The position numbers and the translations under genes were made by a program. A stretch of 64,000 nt of DNA, taken from assembly GCF_003052165.1 (NCBI RefSeq), contig NZ_CP024869.1, forward strand, positions 124,001 to 188,000, read 5' to 3'. The notes beneath the pieces are model-generated. The model ran no database searches and was not told the origin of the DNA. It was given only the letters and a program-made list of their open reading frames with translations. Of this stretch, positions 32,885 to 41,620 are shown piece after piece (the first letter of the stretch is position 1; each line of letters begins with the position of its first letter). Source of the DNA: Dietzia sp. JS16-p6b (lineage in GTDB: Bacteria; Actinomycetota; Actinomycetes; Mycobacteriales; Mycobacteriaceae).

Positions 32885-33325
32885 TCAGGGGGCGGGTCCC
32901 AGGCTGAGCAGGACCTGCCTGGTCGGGGTGTGGACGATGCCCGAGACGGTGAGTGGATCGAGGGCGGCGAAGAACGCCTCGCGGGCCTCGGCCAGGGCTC
33001 GGCGGAGGCTGCAGTTGCCGGCTAGCGGGCAGGGCGCCGGGCCCTCGCACTGCACCACCTCGCCGGGGCCCTCGAGTTCACGCAGCAGCCGCCCGACGGA
33101 CGCCTGACGACCGGCCTCGGTGATCGCGAGACCACCGCCCCGGCCTCGCCGGGACTCGACGAGGCCGAGCTCCACGAGCCGGGAGACGGTCTTGGCCACG
33201 TGGCTCGTCGACGCGTTCACCGACTCGGCGATGCCCCCGGCGGTCATCCGGTCCCCGCGCCCGTCGGCCGCGGCGAGACGCATGAGGGCGCGGAGCGCGA
33301 GATCGGAGAACCTGGACAACTGCAC
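32885..33325 (-). CDS. nsrR: Rrf2-family NO-sensing repressor NsrR
   Basis: A 146-residue Rrf2 regulator with an N-terminal winged helix (MQLSRFSDLALRALMRLA; SHVAKTVSRLVELGLVESRRG) and three conserved cysteines, Cys93, Cys99 and Cys105, spaced C-x5-C-x5-C as in the iron-sulfur-binding NsrR group. NO destroys the cluster and releases repression, most often of hmp, which is the next gene. GTG 33325 gives the standard MQLSRFSD start; the frame is open further upstream. Half-site-like sequences at 33361-33406 may mediate autoregulation. Confidence 0.92.
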   Translation of the reverse strand: MQLSRFSDLALRALMRLAAADGRGDRMTAGGIAESVNASTSHVAKTVSRLVELGLVESRRGRGGGLAITEAGRQASVGRLLRELEGPGEVVQCEGPAPCPLAGNCSLRRALAEAREAFFAALDPLTVSGIVHTPTRQVLLSLGPAP

Positions 33326-33360
33326 GAGGCCGAGCGTGCCATATTGCGAACCGCCGTAGC

Positions 33361-33406
33361 GCATTTGTCCGCAGTGATCTCAAATACGTTCTGAGCTGGG
33401 CATTTG
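33361..33406. promoter_or_regulatory. Three AAATGC-like half sites upstream of nsrR
   Basis: GCATTTG (33361-33367), CAAATAC (33381-33387) and GCATTTG (33400-33406) alternate in orientation with about 20-bp spacing. Known NsrR sites contain ATGCATTT/AAATGCAT half sites, so these are candidate NsrR targets 36-81 bp upstream of the nsrR start. Confidence 0.35.
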
Positions 33407-33504
33407 GCGGGCGTGTCACCAGCAGGAACGCGGGGTCCCCCTAACCGTCGCGGCCCGTCGTCGCGTCGGCGGAGCACCTCGGCGGGGGCGGGGGAGGGCG
33501 CGGC

Positions 33505-33510
33505 TAGGAT
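33505..33510 (+). promoter_or_regulatory. -10 box of a leaderless cobQ promoter
   Basis: TAGGAT lies eight bases before ATG 33519, and no ribosome-binding sequence is seen. Confidence 0.5.
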
Positions 33511-33518
33511 CGATCCCC

Positions 33519-35009
33519 ATGGCAGCCTCCCTCCTCGTCGCCGGCACCACGTCGGATGCCGGCAAGAGCGTGGTGGTGACGGCGCTGTGCCGGGCGTTCG
33601 CCCGGCGGGGCATCAGGGTCGCGCCGTTCAAGGCGCAGAACATGTCCAACAACTCGATGGTCGTCCGGGGTCCGGCGGGCTTCGGGGAGATCGGCCGCGC
33701 GCAGTGGATCCAGGCCCTCGCGGCACGCGCCGAGCCCGAGGTGGCGATGAACCCGGTGCTGCTCAAGCCGGGCGGCGACCGGCGCAGCCACGTGGTGGTG
33801 ATGGGCCGCCCCGCCGGGACGGTCTCGTCCAGGGACTTCGTCGACGGTCGCGTGCATCTGGCCACCGCCGCCCATGCCGCATACGACGACCTGGCCGACC
33901 GGGCCGACCTGGTGCTGTGCGAGGGCGCGGGCAGTCCTGCCGAGATCAACCTCCGTGCCGGTGACTACGTCAACATGGGCCTGGCCCGTCACGCCGACAT
34001 GCCGGTGGTCGTGGTGGGCGACATCGACCGCGGCGGGGTCTTCGCCGCGATGTACGGCACGGTGGCACTACTGGATGCCGCCGACCAGCGGCTCGTCGCA
34101 GGCTTCGTCGTCAACAAGTTCCGCGGTGACCCCTCGCTCCTCGCACCGGGGCTGGACCACCTCGAGGCGCTCACCGGACGGCGGGTCCACGGAGTGCTGC
34201 CCTGGAGCCCCGACGTGTGGCTCGACTCCGAGGACGCGCTGGACATCGGCGGTCGCCGCGCCGACGCCGGCCGGGCGTTGCGGGTCGCCGTGATCCGGCT
34301 GCCCCGGATCAGCAACTTCACCGATGTCGACGCGCTGGGGCTGGAGCCGGACGTCGACGTGGAGTTCGTCACCGACCCCCGGACCGTCCGGGGCGCGGAC
34401 CTGGTGGTCCTGCCCGGCACGCGCGCGACGATTGACGACCTGGCCTGGCTCCGCTCCCGCGGTCTGGACCGCGCGGTGATCGACCACGCCCACGCCGGGG
34501 GGTCGGTGTTCGGCATCTGCGGTGGCTTCCAGATGCTCGGCCGACTCGTCCGGGACCCGGAGGGGGTGGAGGGTCCCGAGGGCGCGGAGGTCGACGGGCT
34601 CGGGCTGCTGGACGTGGAGACGGAGTTCGGGCCGGAGAAGGTCCTGCGTCTGCCCACCGGGGAGGCGCTCGGTCACGCGGCGGCCGGGTACGAGATCCAC
34701 CACGGGCGGATCGGCCTCGGCGCGGACCCCGAGTTCCTCGGGGGCGCGAGGCGCGACGGTGTGGCGGGCACCATGTGGCACGGGAGCCTCGAGTCCGACG
34801 GGTTCCGTCAGGCCTACCTCGCGGAGGTGGCGGCCCGCGTCGGCCGGGTCCGCGAACCCTCCGGGGTGGACTTCGCCGCCGCACGCGAGAGGCGACTGGA
34901 CCTGCTGGGTGATCTGGCGGTGGAGCACCTCGACCTGGACGCCCTGCTGGAGCTGGCCCGCGAGGGCGCGCCGGAGATGCCGTCCCTGCCGCCGGGGTCG
35001 GAGCGGTGA
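33519..35009 (+). CDS. cobQ: Cobyric acid synthase (adenosylcobyrinate amidotransferase)
   Basis: A 496-residue enzyme that amidates the b, d, e and g carboxylates of adenosylcobyrinic acid a,c-diamide using glutamine and ATP. The N-terminal dethiobiotin-synthetase-like ATPase starts with [16 protein letters not shown] and contains [10 protein letters not shown]; the C-terminal class I glutaminase has Cys334 ([10 protein letters not shown]) and His421 ([11 protein letters not shown]). Length is typical. Its stop overlaps the cobK start (GTGA). It is divergent from nsrR. No B12 riboswitch is visible upstream, unlike the other cob cluster at 47 kb. Confidence 0.96.
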   Translation: MAASLLVAGTTSDAGKSVVVTALCRAFARRGIRVAPFKAQNMSNNSMVVRGPAGFGEIGRAQWIQALAARAEPEVAMNPVLLKPGGDRRSHVVVMGRPAGTVSSRDFVDGRVHLATAAHAAYDDLADRADLVLCEGAGSPAEINLRAGDYVNMGLARHADMPVVVVGDIDRGGVFAAMYGTVALLDAADQRLVAGFVVNKFRGDPSLLAPGLDHLEALTGRRVHGVLPWSPDVWLDSEDALDIGGRRADAGRALRVAVIRLPRISNFTDVDALGLEPDVDVEFVTDPRTVRGADLVVLPGTRATIDDLAWLRSRGLDRAVIDHAHAGGSVFGICGGFQMLGRLVRDPEGVEGPEGAEVDGLGLLDVETEFGPEKVLRLPTGEALGHAAAGYEIHHGRIGLGADPEFLGGARRDGVAGTMWHGSLESDGFRQAYLAEVAARVGRVREPSGVDFAAARERRLDLLGDLAVEHLDLDALLELAREGAPEMPSLPPGSER

Positions 35010-35743
35010 TCCTCGTCCTGGGTGGGACCGCCGAGGCGCGGGAGCTGGCGAGACTGCTGCAGGACGCGGGTCACGAGTTCTGCTCGTCCCTGGCGGGGAG
35101 GGTGGCGCGTCCGCGGCTGCCCGTGGGCCGGGTCCGGATCGGCGGCTTCGGCGGGGTCGAGGGGCTCCGCGACCACCTGTCCACGCACCGGGTCCGCGTG
35201 GTCGTGGACGCCACGCACCCGTTCGCCGCGGGGATCTCCGCCAACGCCGCCGCCGCGTGTGCGCAGGCCGGCGTGCCCCTGCTCCGGCTCGAACGACCGG
35301 GCTGGTCGGCGGCCCCCGGCGCCGACCGGTGGCACTGGGTGTCGGGGCACGACGAGGCGGCGTCGACCGCCGCGGACCTCGGGGGCCGCCCGTTCCTCAC
35401 CGTCGGCCGACAGTCACTGGCGAGGTTCGTCGGTCCGCTCGCCACCCGCGAGGCGCTGGTGAGGGTGGTCGACCCGCCCGAGGGGATGATCCCCGCCCGG
35501 TGGCGGCTCCTGCTCGACCGTGGTCCCTACTCGGCCGAGGGCGAGCGGGCGCTGTTCACCGCGCACCGGGCGGACGTGCTGGTGACCAAGGACTCGGGAG
35601 GCGTGCACACCTGGCCGAAGATGGCGGTGGCCGCCGAACTCGGGGTGCCGGTGGTCGTCGTGCGCCGCCCGGGGGCCGCTCCGGGTGTGGAGGTGGTGGC
35701 CGACGCGGTGGCCGCCGTCGACCGGGTCGGGACCCTGGCCTGA
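35006..35743 (+). CDS. cobK: Precorrin-6A reductase
   Basis: A 245-residue NADPH-dependent reductase acting on precorrin-6A in the aerobic corrin pathway. It has the family's [14 protein letters not shown] start, the [20 protein letters not shown] block and the LVTKDSGG element near 195. GTG 35006 overlaps the cobQ stop by four bases. The product of this step is the substrate of CobL, encoded at 47 kb. Confidence 0.94.
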   Translation: MILVLGGTAEARELARLLQDAGHEFCSSLAGRVARPRLPVGRVRIGGFGGVEGLRDHLSTHRVRVVVDATHPFAAGISANAAAACAQAGVPLLRLERPGWSAAPGADRWHWVSGHDEAASTAADLGGRPFLTVGRQSLARFVGPLATREALVRVVDPPEGMIPARWRLLLDRGPYSAEGERALFTAHRADVLVTKDSGGVHTWPKMAVAAELGVPVVVVRRPGAAPGVEVVADAVAAVDRVGTLA

Positions 35744-36055
35744 GGAGGCTCCGGACGCCGGGTTCCGGGCCGATCCACAGGATCCGATTACGGGGTTAAC
35801 ACATGTGTAGAGACGATCGACGCCTCGCCTGGCCGCGTCCGTCCTCGCGGGACCCGATCTCGCGCGGGTCTGCATCGCCGCAGGTCAATCAAGTCGAGGA
35901 CGGTGGACTGGCCTCACGTATCACGACTCCGGCGCCACCCGCAGGGACTTCGCCCAGCCCGGCGCCGCCGAGAACATGATCAGAGAAATCGGCCTAAACA
36001 CAGAAATGTTCGGACACCTGAGAATAGTGTGGTCTCCATCACACCAGGAGGCCGA
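35744..36055 (+). other. 312-bp intergenic region upstream of the ABC importer operon
   Basis: No gene recognised. A perfect 10-bp palindrome ACACATGTGT (35799-35808) directly follows GTTA and could be an operator. GACCCG/CGGGTC around 35849-35868 makes a weak hairpin. The last 70 bases are less GC-rich and presumably hold the importer promoter, although I cannot assign a clear -35/-10 pair. AGGAGG at 36046-36051 serves the ATPase gene. Confidence 0.4.
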
Positions 36056-36844
36056 GTGTTATCAGTTCGTAATCTCGAAGTCGTCTACGACGACGCGATG
36101 CTCGTCATCAGAGGTGCGAGTTTCGACGTGCCGGACGGCCACATCGTCGCGCTGCTGGGCGCGAACGGAGCCGGCAAGTCGACGCTGCTGCGCAGCCTCT
36201 CCGGACTACTCGATGTCCACAACGGGGCCATCACCAAGGGGTCGGTCACCCTCGACGGGGAGGACATCGGTTCGCTGAGCGCACCCGCGATCGCGCGACA
36301 CGGCGTCAAGCACGTCCTCGAGGGGCGACGGATCTTCAAGGAGTTCTCGGTCGAGGAGAACTTGCGCATCGGCGCGCACGTCACGCGCCGCCACCTCCGC
36401 GAGGGCCTCGACCGCGTCTACGGGATCTTTCCCGTCCTCCACGAGCGCAGGTCGCGAGTCGCCGGCTACCTGTCCGGCGGCGAGCAGCAGATGCTGGCGA
36501 TCGGCCGGGCGCTCATGTCCGCACCGCGATTCCTCCTGCTGGACGAACCGAGCCTGGGCCTGGCGCCCAAGATGGTGGAGCAGATCCGGGACATCATCGT
36601 GGAGATCAACTCGCAGGGGACCGGGGTGCTGCTGGTCGAGCAGAACGCGGCGATGGCGCTGTCGATCGCCAGGCACGGGTACGTGGTGGAGACCGGCCGC
36701 GTGGTCATGGACGGGCCCGCGGCGGACCTGCTCGACAACGACGACATCCGCGAGTTCTACCTGGGCGCGCGCTCGGACTCCGACGGGACGAAGTCCTATC
36801 GCAACGTCAAACAGTACCGCCGGCGCAAGAGGTGGGCATCATGA
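36056..36844 (+). CDS. Branched-chain-type ABC importer ATPase, LivF-like
   Basis: A 262-residue cytoplasmic ATPase of the hydrophobic amino acid/amide uptake (HAAT) class. Walker A is GANGAGKST (35-43), the signature is LSGGEQQ, and Walker B is LLLDEPSLGLAPK. GTG 36056 has AGGAGG four bases upstream. The C-terminal tail is unusually basic (YRRRKRW). Its stop overlaps the LivG-like start, and the operon continues with the second ATPase, an acyl-CoA synthetase, two permeases and a binding protein. Confidence 0.92.
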   Translation: MLSVRNLEVVYDDAMLVIRGASFDVPDGHIVALLGANGAGKSTLLRSLSGLLDVHNGAITKGSVTLDGEDIGSLSAPAIARHGVKHVLEGRRIFKEFSVEENLRIGAHVTRRHLREGLDRVYGIFPVLHERRSRVAGYLSGGEQQMLAIGRALMSAPRFLLLDEPSLGLAPKMVEQIRDIIVEINSQGTGVLLVEQNAAMALSIARHGYVVETGRVVMDGPAADLLDNDDIREFYLGARSDSDGTKSYRNVKQYRRRKRWAS

Positions 36845-37653
36845 CGAACCCGTCCACGACCAGCCCGGTCGTCGAGTTCTCGCAGGTGAGTTTGGCCTTC
36901 GGGAACCTCAAGGCGATCGACGGCGTCGACTTCACCGTCAACCCGGACGAGCTCTTCGCGATCATCGGCCCCAACGGCGCCGGGAAGACCAGCATCTTCA
37001 ACGTGCTCTCGGGGGTGTACCGGCCGCAGCAGGGGTCGGTGAAGCTCAAGGGTCAACAGCTCCTGGGGATGCGTCCGCACAAGATCGCCCGTCTGGGGGT
37101 CGCCCGGACCTTCCAGAACGTCGAGTTGTTCGCCAACCTGACGTTGGTCGACAACCTCATGCTGGGTCGCCACGTGAAGTTCCGCTACGGCACACTCGCC
37201 GCGATCGCCTGGGTGGGGCCGGCCAGGCGCCAGGAGGAACTGAACCGCGCCGCGGTCGAGGAGATCATCGACCTGCTGGAACTGCAGGCGTGGCGCAAGC
37301 TCCCGGTGGGCCTGCTGCCCTACGGCATCCAGAAGCGCATCGAGCTCGGGCGGGCGCTGGCGATGGAGCCGGAGATCCTCCTGTTGGACGAACCCGTGGC
37401 CGGGATGAACCTCGAGGAGACCGAGGACACCGCGCGCTTCCTGCTCTCGATCCGACAGGAGTTCAAGACCCCCATGATCCTCGTCGAGCACGACATGAGC
37501 CTGGTGATGGACATCGCGGACCGCGTGCTGGCCATCGACTTCGGCGCCCCGCTGGCCCTCGGCACCCCCGCGGAGGTCCAGAGCCACCCGGCGGTGGTGG
37601 AGGCCTATCTGGGCGGCCAGGCCGCGGTGCCCGCGGACGGAGGGGGGAGCTGA
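36841..37653 (+). CDS. Branched-chain-type ABC importer ATPase, LivG-like
   Basis: A 270-residue partner ATPase. Walker A GPNGAGKTS is at 43-51, the signature region reads LPYGIQKRIELGRAL as in LivG proteins, and Walker B is LLLDEPVAGM. It would form the heterodimeric motor with the LivF-like protein. ATG 36841 overlaps the preceding stop, and its own stop overlaps the acyl-CoA synthetase start by one base. Confidence 0.92.
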   Translation: MTNPSTTSPVVEFSQVSLAFGNLKAIDGVDFTVNPDELFAIIGPNGAGKTSIFNVLSGVYRPQQGSVKLKGQQLLGMRPHKIARLGVARTFQNVELFANLTLVDNLMLGRHVKFRYGTLAAIAWVGPARRQEELNRAAVEEIIDLLELQAWRKLPVGLLPYGIQKRIELGRALAMEPEILLLDEPVAGMNLEETEDTARFLLSIRQEFKTPMILVEHDMSLVMDIADRVLAIDFGAPLALGTPAEVQSHPAVVEAYLGGQAAVPADGGGS

Positions 37654-39488
37654 TGAGCACCACCACTCTGGCCACGCGGGTCCGGGACAACGCCGCCGCC
37701 CACCCCGGGGACGTGGCACTGCGGAGGAAGTCACGGGGTGTCTGGCAGCCGACGACCTGGGCCCAGTACTGGGACCAGATCCAGGACGTCGCGCACGCGC
37801 TGATCGCGCTCGGGATCGACACCCAGGACCGAGTCGCGATCCACAGCGAGAACCGGCCCGAGTGGCTGATCTGCGATATCGCGACCGTGGCCGTCCGGGG
37901 CGTCAGTGTGGGCGTCTATCCGACCAACCCGGCCGCCGAGGTCGGGTACCTGCTGGAGAACAGCCAGGTGAAGCTGCTCGTGGCCGAGGACCAGGAGCAG
38001 GTGGACAAGGCCCTGGCGGTCTCCGAGCAGTGCCCCGACCTCACCCACATCGTGTACCTGGAACCGCGCGGGATCCGGGGACACTACGACGACGAGCGCC
38101 TCATCCACTGGGACGACTTCCTGGCGCTCGGGCGAGAGCACCGTCTGAAGGACCCGGAGGCGGTGGTCAGACGGATGGAGCAGGCACGACCTGACGATCT
38201 GATCACCCTCGTCTACACCTCCGGGTCGACCGGCCCACCCAAGGGCGCCATGCTCACCACGTCCAACGTCGAGTTCGCGATCGACACCGTCATGACCCGC
38301 GGGGGGACCTCCGATCCGCCCCCGGGGCCCTCCGATTACGTGCTGACCTATCTCCCGCTGTCGCACGTCGCCGAGCGCTTCTTCACCACGTGGATGAGCT
38401 GCGCGAGCCGACTCCAGGTGACCTTCGCCGAATCCATCGACACCGTGCCCCAGAACCTCCAGGAGGTGCAGCCCACCCTGGTGATGGGCGTGCCGCGGAT
38501 CTGGGAGAAGCTCCTGGCCTCGGCCCAGATCCGTCTGGAGGACGCCACCTGGCTCAAGCGGAAGTGGTCGGGTTTCTGGCTGGCGCGCGCCGAGCGGATC
38601 GGCGACGCGCTGGTCTCGAACGGCGGACGGCACACGGCGGCGAGCCGGGCGTGGTACCTGGTGGGCTGGATCTGCATGTATCGGGCTCTGCGGGTCCGGA
38701 CGGGCCTGCGGTACGCACGGCACGCGGTCTCCGGAGCGGCACCGATCGCCCCGGAGGTCCTCAAGTTCTTCATGGGGATCGGCGTCCCGATGCACGAGCT
38801 CTACGGGATGACGGAGAACTCGGCGATCGCCACCACGAACAAGCCCGGACGGGTCAAGCTCGGGACCGTCGGTGAACCCCACGAGGGCACCGAACTCAAG
38901 ATCGACGAGAGGACGGGCGAGATCCTGGTCCGCAGCCCGGCGGTGTTCGCCGGGTACTGGCGAAACCCCGAGAAGACGGCCGAGACCATCGACGCCGAGG
39001 GCTGGCTGCACACCGGGGACGTGGGCGAGTGGGTCGACGGGACCCACGTCAAGATCACCGACCGGATGAAGGACATCATCATCACCGCCGGCGGCAAGAA
39101 CGTCTCGCCGTCCGAGGTCGAGAACGCCCTCAAGGTGTCCCCCTACATCAAGGAGGCCCTCGTGATAGGCGACGGTCGCAGGTACCTCACCGCCCTCATC
39201 GGGATCGAGCTCGACACAGTCGGTGACTGGGCCACCCGCAAACGGATCGCCTACACCACCTACCGCGACCTGACGGAGAAACCCGAGGTCCGTGAGCTGG
39301 TGCAGGGGGTCGTCGACGCCGCCAACGAGAGGTTCAACGCCGTGGAGCAGGTCAAGGCATTCGCGCTGCTGCCCAAGGAGCTCGACCACGACGAGGGTGA
39401 GCTGACCGCCACCCAGAAGGTCAAGCGCTCGGCGGTGACGGGGATGTTCGCGGATCTCGTCGACGAGCTCTACGAGGGGGCACGATGA
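37653..39488 (+). CDS. AMP-forming long-chain acyl-CoA synthetase within the ABC importer operon
   Basis: A 611-residue ANL-superfamily ligase that activates a carboxylic acid to its acyl-CoA via acyl-AMP. The P-loop is YTSGSTGPPKG (188-198); other motifs are YGMTENSAI, HTGDVGEWVDG and ITAGGKNVSPSEVENALK, containing the hinge and the C-terminal catalytic region. The overall pattern (RHAVSGAAPIAPEVLKFF, VGWICMYRALR) is that of the long FadD15-like class. It is coupled on both sides (TGATG and ATGA overlaps), so substrate import and activation are co-produced. The substrate is probably a carboxylic acid rather than an amino acid. Confidence 0.92.
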   Translation: MSTTTLATRVRDNAAAHPGDVALRRKSRGVWQPTTWAQYWDQIQDVAHALIALGIDTQDRVAIHSENRPEWLICDIATVAVRGVSVGVYPTNPAAEVGYLLENSQVKLLVAEDQEQVDKALAVSEQCPDLTHIVYLEPRGIRGHYDDERLIHWDDFLALGREHRLKDPEAVVRRMEQARPDDLITLVYTSGSTGPPKGAMLTTSNVEFAIDTVMTRGGTSDPPPGPSDYVLTYLPLSHVAERFFTTWMSCASRLQVTFAESIDTVPQNLQEVQPTLVMGVPRIWEKLLASAQIRLEDATWLKRKWSGFWLARAERIGDALVSNGGRHTAASRAWYLVGWICMYRALRVRTGLRYARHAVSGAAPIAPEVLKFFMGIGVPMHELYGMTENSAIATTNKPGRVKLGTVGEPHEGTELKIDERTGEILVRSPAVFAGYWRNPEKTAETIDAEGWLHTGDVGEWVDGTHVKITDRMKDIIITAGGKNVSPSEVENALKVSPYIKEALVIGDGRRYLTALIGIELDTVGDWATRKRIAYTTYRDLTEKPEVRELVQGVVDAANERFNAVEQVKAFALLPKELDHDEGELTATQKVKRSAVTGMFADLVDELYEGAR

Positions 39489-40390
39489 CCCAGTTCCTCA
39501 GTGCCCTGAGCGTCGGTCTGGGGTCGGGTGCCATCTACGCACTCGTCGCGATCGGCTTCGTCATGATCTTCAAGGCCACCGGCGTCATCAGTTTCGCGCA
39601 GCCCGCGTTCCTCATGTCCGGGGCGATCATCGTCAGCTTCCTCGCGCCGGTGATGGGGTTCTACGTCGGGGCGATCCTCGGGGTGATCGCCATCGGTGTC
39701 ATCGCCCTGCTGGTCGAGCGGGCCGCGATTCGCCCGATGGTCGGCAAGGCGGTGTTCATCGTGGCGATCATCACCGTGGGGTTGGACATCGTCATCCGAA
39801 CCGTCGCCGGGATGTTCCTCGGCACCCAACCGCGCTCGGTCGGGGACCCGTGGGGGACCGACGTCTCGGTGATCGGCGGGGTCATCGTCCAGCACCGGCA
39901 CGTGGCGGCGTTCGTCACCGCCGCCGTGATCGTCGTCGCCCTGCTGTTGTTCTTCCGGTACTCCTCGGTGGGCCTGGCGATGCGTGCGGTCGCCTCCGAC
40001 CAGGAGGCGGCGATGGCCCAGGGCGTCAGCGCCAGTGCGATCTTCGCGCTGTCCTGGGCGATGGCCGGGGCCCTGGCGGCACTCGCGGGGATCTTCGCCG
40101 CGACGGGCGGCCCGATCGGCAACACCTTGTGGCTCGTGGCTCTTATCGCGTTGCCCGCGATCGTCATCGGCGGGTTCGACTCGATAGGCGGCGCGATCAT
40201 CGGCGGCCTGACCATCGGCATAGCCCAGGCCATGGTCTCGACCTATCACAACCAGTGGTTCGACGGCAGCGGCGTCATGCCCGAACTCACCACGAACCTG
40301 GGTCCGCTGATGCCCTGGATCATCATGCTGGCCGTGCTGCTGGTCAGACCCCACGGACTCTTCGGCACCAAGGAGGTGGAACGGGTATGA
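39485..40390 (+). CDS. Branched-chain-type ABC importer permease, LivH-like
   Basis: A 301-residue membrane subunit with about eight helices. Landmarks are GSGAIYALVAIGFVMIFKAT at the start and MRAVASDQEAAMAQGVS, the cytoplasmic coupling loop that contacts the ATPase. The end reads LLVRPHGLFG, as in LivH proteins. ATG 39485 overlaps the synthetase stop, and the stop overlaps livM. Confidence 0.92.
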   Translation: MTQFLSALSVGLGSGAIYALVAIGFVMIFKATGVISFAQPAFLMSGAIIVSFLAPVMGFYVGAILGVIAIGVIALLVERAAIRPMVGKAVFIVAIITVGLDIVIRTVAGMFLGTQPRSVGDPWGTDVSVIGGVIVQHRHVAAFVTAAVIVVALLLFFRYSSVGLAMRAVASDQEAAMAQGVSASAIFALSWAMAGALAALAGIFAATGGPIGNTLWLVALIALPAIVIGGFDSIGGAIIGGLTIGIAQAMVSTYHNQWFDGSGVMPELTTNLGPLMPWIIMLAVLLVRPHGLFGTKEVERV

Positions 40391-41574
40391 GCACACTCGT
40401 ATCGGCGGCGGAACCGTCGGGGGGATCCCCGACGCCGCGGACCGCGACCGGGCGACGGGCCGGCTTCTTCGGCGGTCCCCGCGGGCGGCCGGAGCTCTAC
40501 TCCAGCTACCGGCAGGAGCAGGCGCTGTTCAACACGCGGGCCAAGGCGCTGGGCGCCGCCGTGCTCGTCGTCCTCGCCGTCCTGCTGCCGCTCAACGTCA
40601 GCGACGACGTGCTGCGGATCCTCGGGCTCGGGCTGGTCCTGGCGATCGGCGGGATCGGGCTCAACCTGATCACCGGTTACGCGGGGCAGATCTCCCTCGG
40701 TCACGCCTTCTTCGTGGGGGTCGGCGCGTACACCGCCTCGGTGGTGGCCGGCGATCCCGAGGGGCGTGCGCTGGGCCTGGGGATCACCTTCATCCCGGCG
40801 TGGATCCTCGCCGCCGGTGCGATGGCCGCGCTCTGCGGGGTGATCGTGGCGCCGCTGGCCACCAGGTTGCGGGGGCTGTACCTCGCGGTGGTGACGTTGG
40901 GCCTGGTCTTCCTCGGCACGTACATCTTCACCGAGTGGGGGAGTGTCACCGGTGGCCAGGGAGTCGGTCGCGAGGCCCCCCGGCCGATCCTGTTCGGGGA
41001 CGACCTCACCCTCGACAGCGCGTTCACCTCGGACCAGAAGTTGTACTGGTTCTTCCTCGCGCTGCTGTTGATCGGGGCGCTCGCGGCCCGGAACATCGCG
41101 CGTTCACGGGTCGGCCGCGCCTTCGGAGCCATCCGCGACCGTGACATCGCGGCCGGCGTCATGGGTGTCGACCTGGCCCGTTACAAGCTCATCGCGTTCA
41201 CGGTCTCGTCCTTCTACGCGGGTGTGTGCGGGTCGCTGCTGTTCGTCGCGAACCGGCACTTCGGTCCGGAGCAGTTCGGGCTGATCATGTCGATCCAGTT
41301 CGTCGCGATCGTCTTCATCGGCGGGGCCGCGACGATCTCCGGCACGATCATGGGCGCCCTGCTGATCGCGTCGCTGCCCCGGATCTCCTCCGAGATGGCG
41401 CACTTCGTCCCCTACATCTCCACGGCGCCCAACGTCAGCCCGAACATCTACGAGGTCGAGGCGATCCTGTACGGCGGCCTCATCGTGGCGTTCCTGTTGT
41501 TCGAGCCACGCGGCCTGTTCGGCATATGGCTGCGGATGCGGATGTATTGGAAGAGCTTCCCCTTCACCTACTGA
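40387..41574 (+). CDS. Branched-chain-type ABC importer permease, LivM-like
   Basis: A 395-residue permease with an extra 60-residue hydrophilic N-terminus (GFFGGPRGRPELYSSYRQEQ) before the membrane domain. The core shows LNLITGYAGQISLGHAFF, RGLYLAVVTLGLVF and the coupling segment GRAFGAIRDRDIAAGVMGVD, all typical of LivM. The protein pairs with the LivH-like subunit. ATG 40387 overlaps the previous stop. Confidence 0.92.
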   Translation: MSTLVSAAEPSGGSPTPRTATGRRAGFFGGPRGRPELYSSYRQEQALFNTRAKALGAAVLVVLAVLLPLNVSDDVLRILGLGLVLAIGGIGLNLITGYAGQISLGHAFFVGVGAYTASVVAGDPEGRALGLGITFIPAWILAAGAMAALCGVIVAPLATRLRGLYLAVVTLGLVFLGTYIFTEWGSVTGGQGVGREAPRPILFGDDLTLDSAFTSDQKLYWFFLALLLIGALAARNIARSRVGRAFGAIRDRDIAAGVMGVDLARYKLIAFTVSSFYAGVCGSLLFVANRHFGPEQFGLIMSIQFVAIVFIGGAATISGTIMGALLIASLPRISSEMAHFVPYISTAPNVSPNIYEVEAILYGGLIVAFLLFEPRGLFGIWLRMRMYWKSFPFTY

Positions 41575-41620
41575 CCCCACCCACGTCTGATCCCACACAT
41601 CGAACACCGAGGAGAACATC

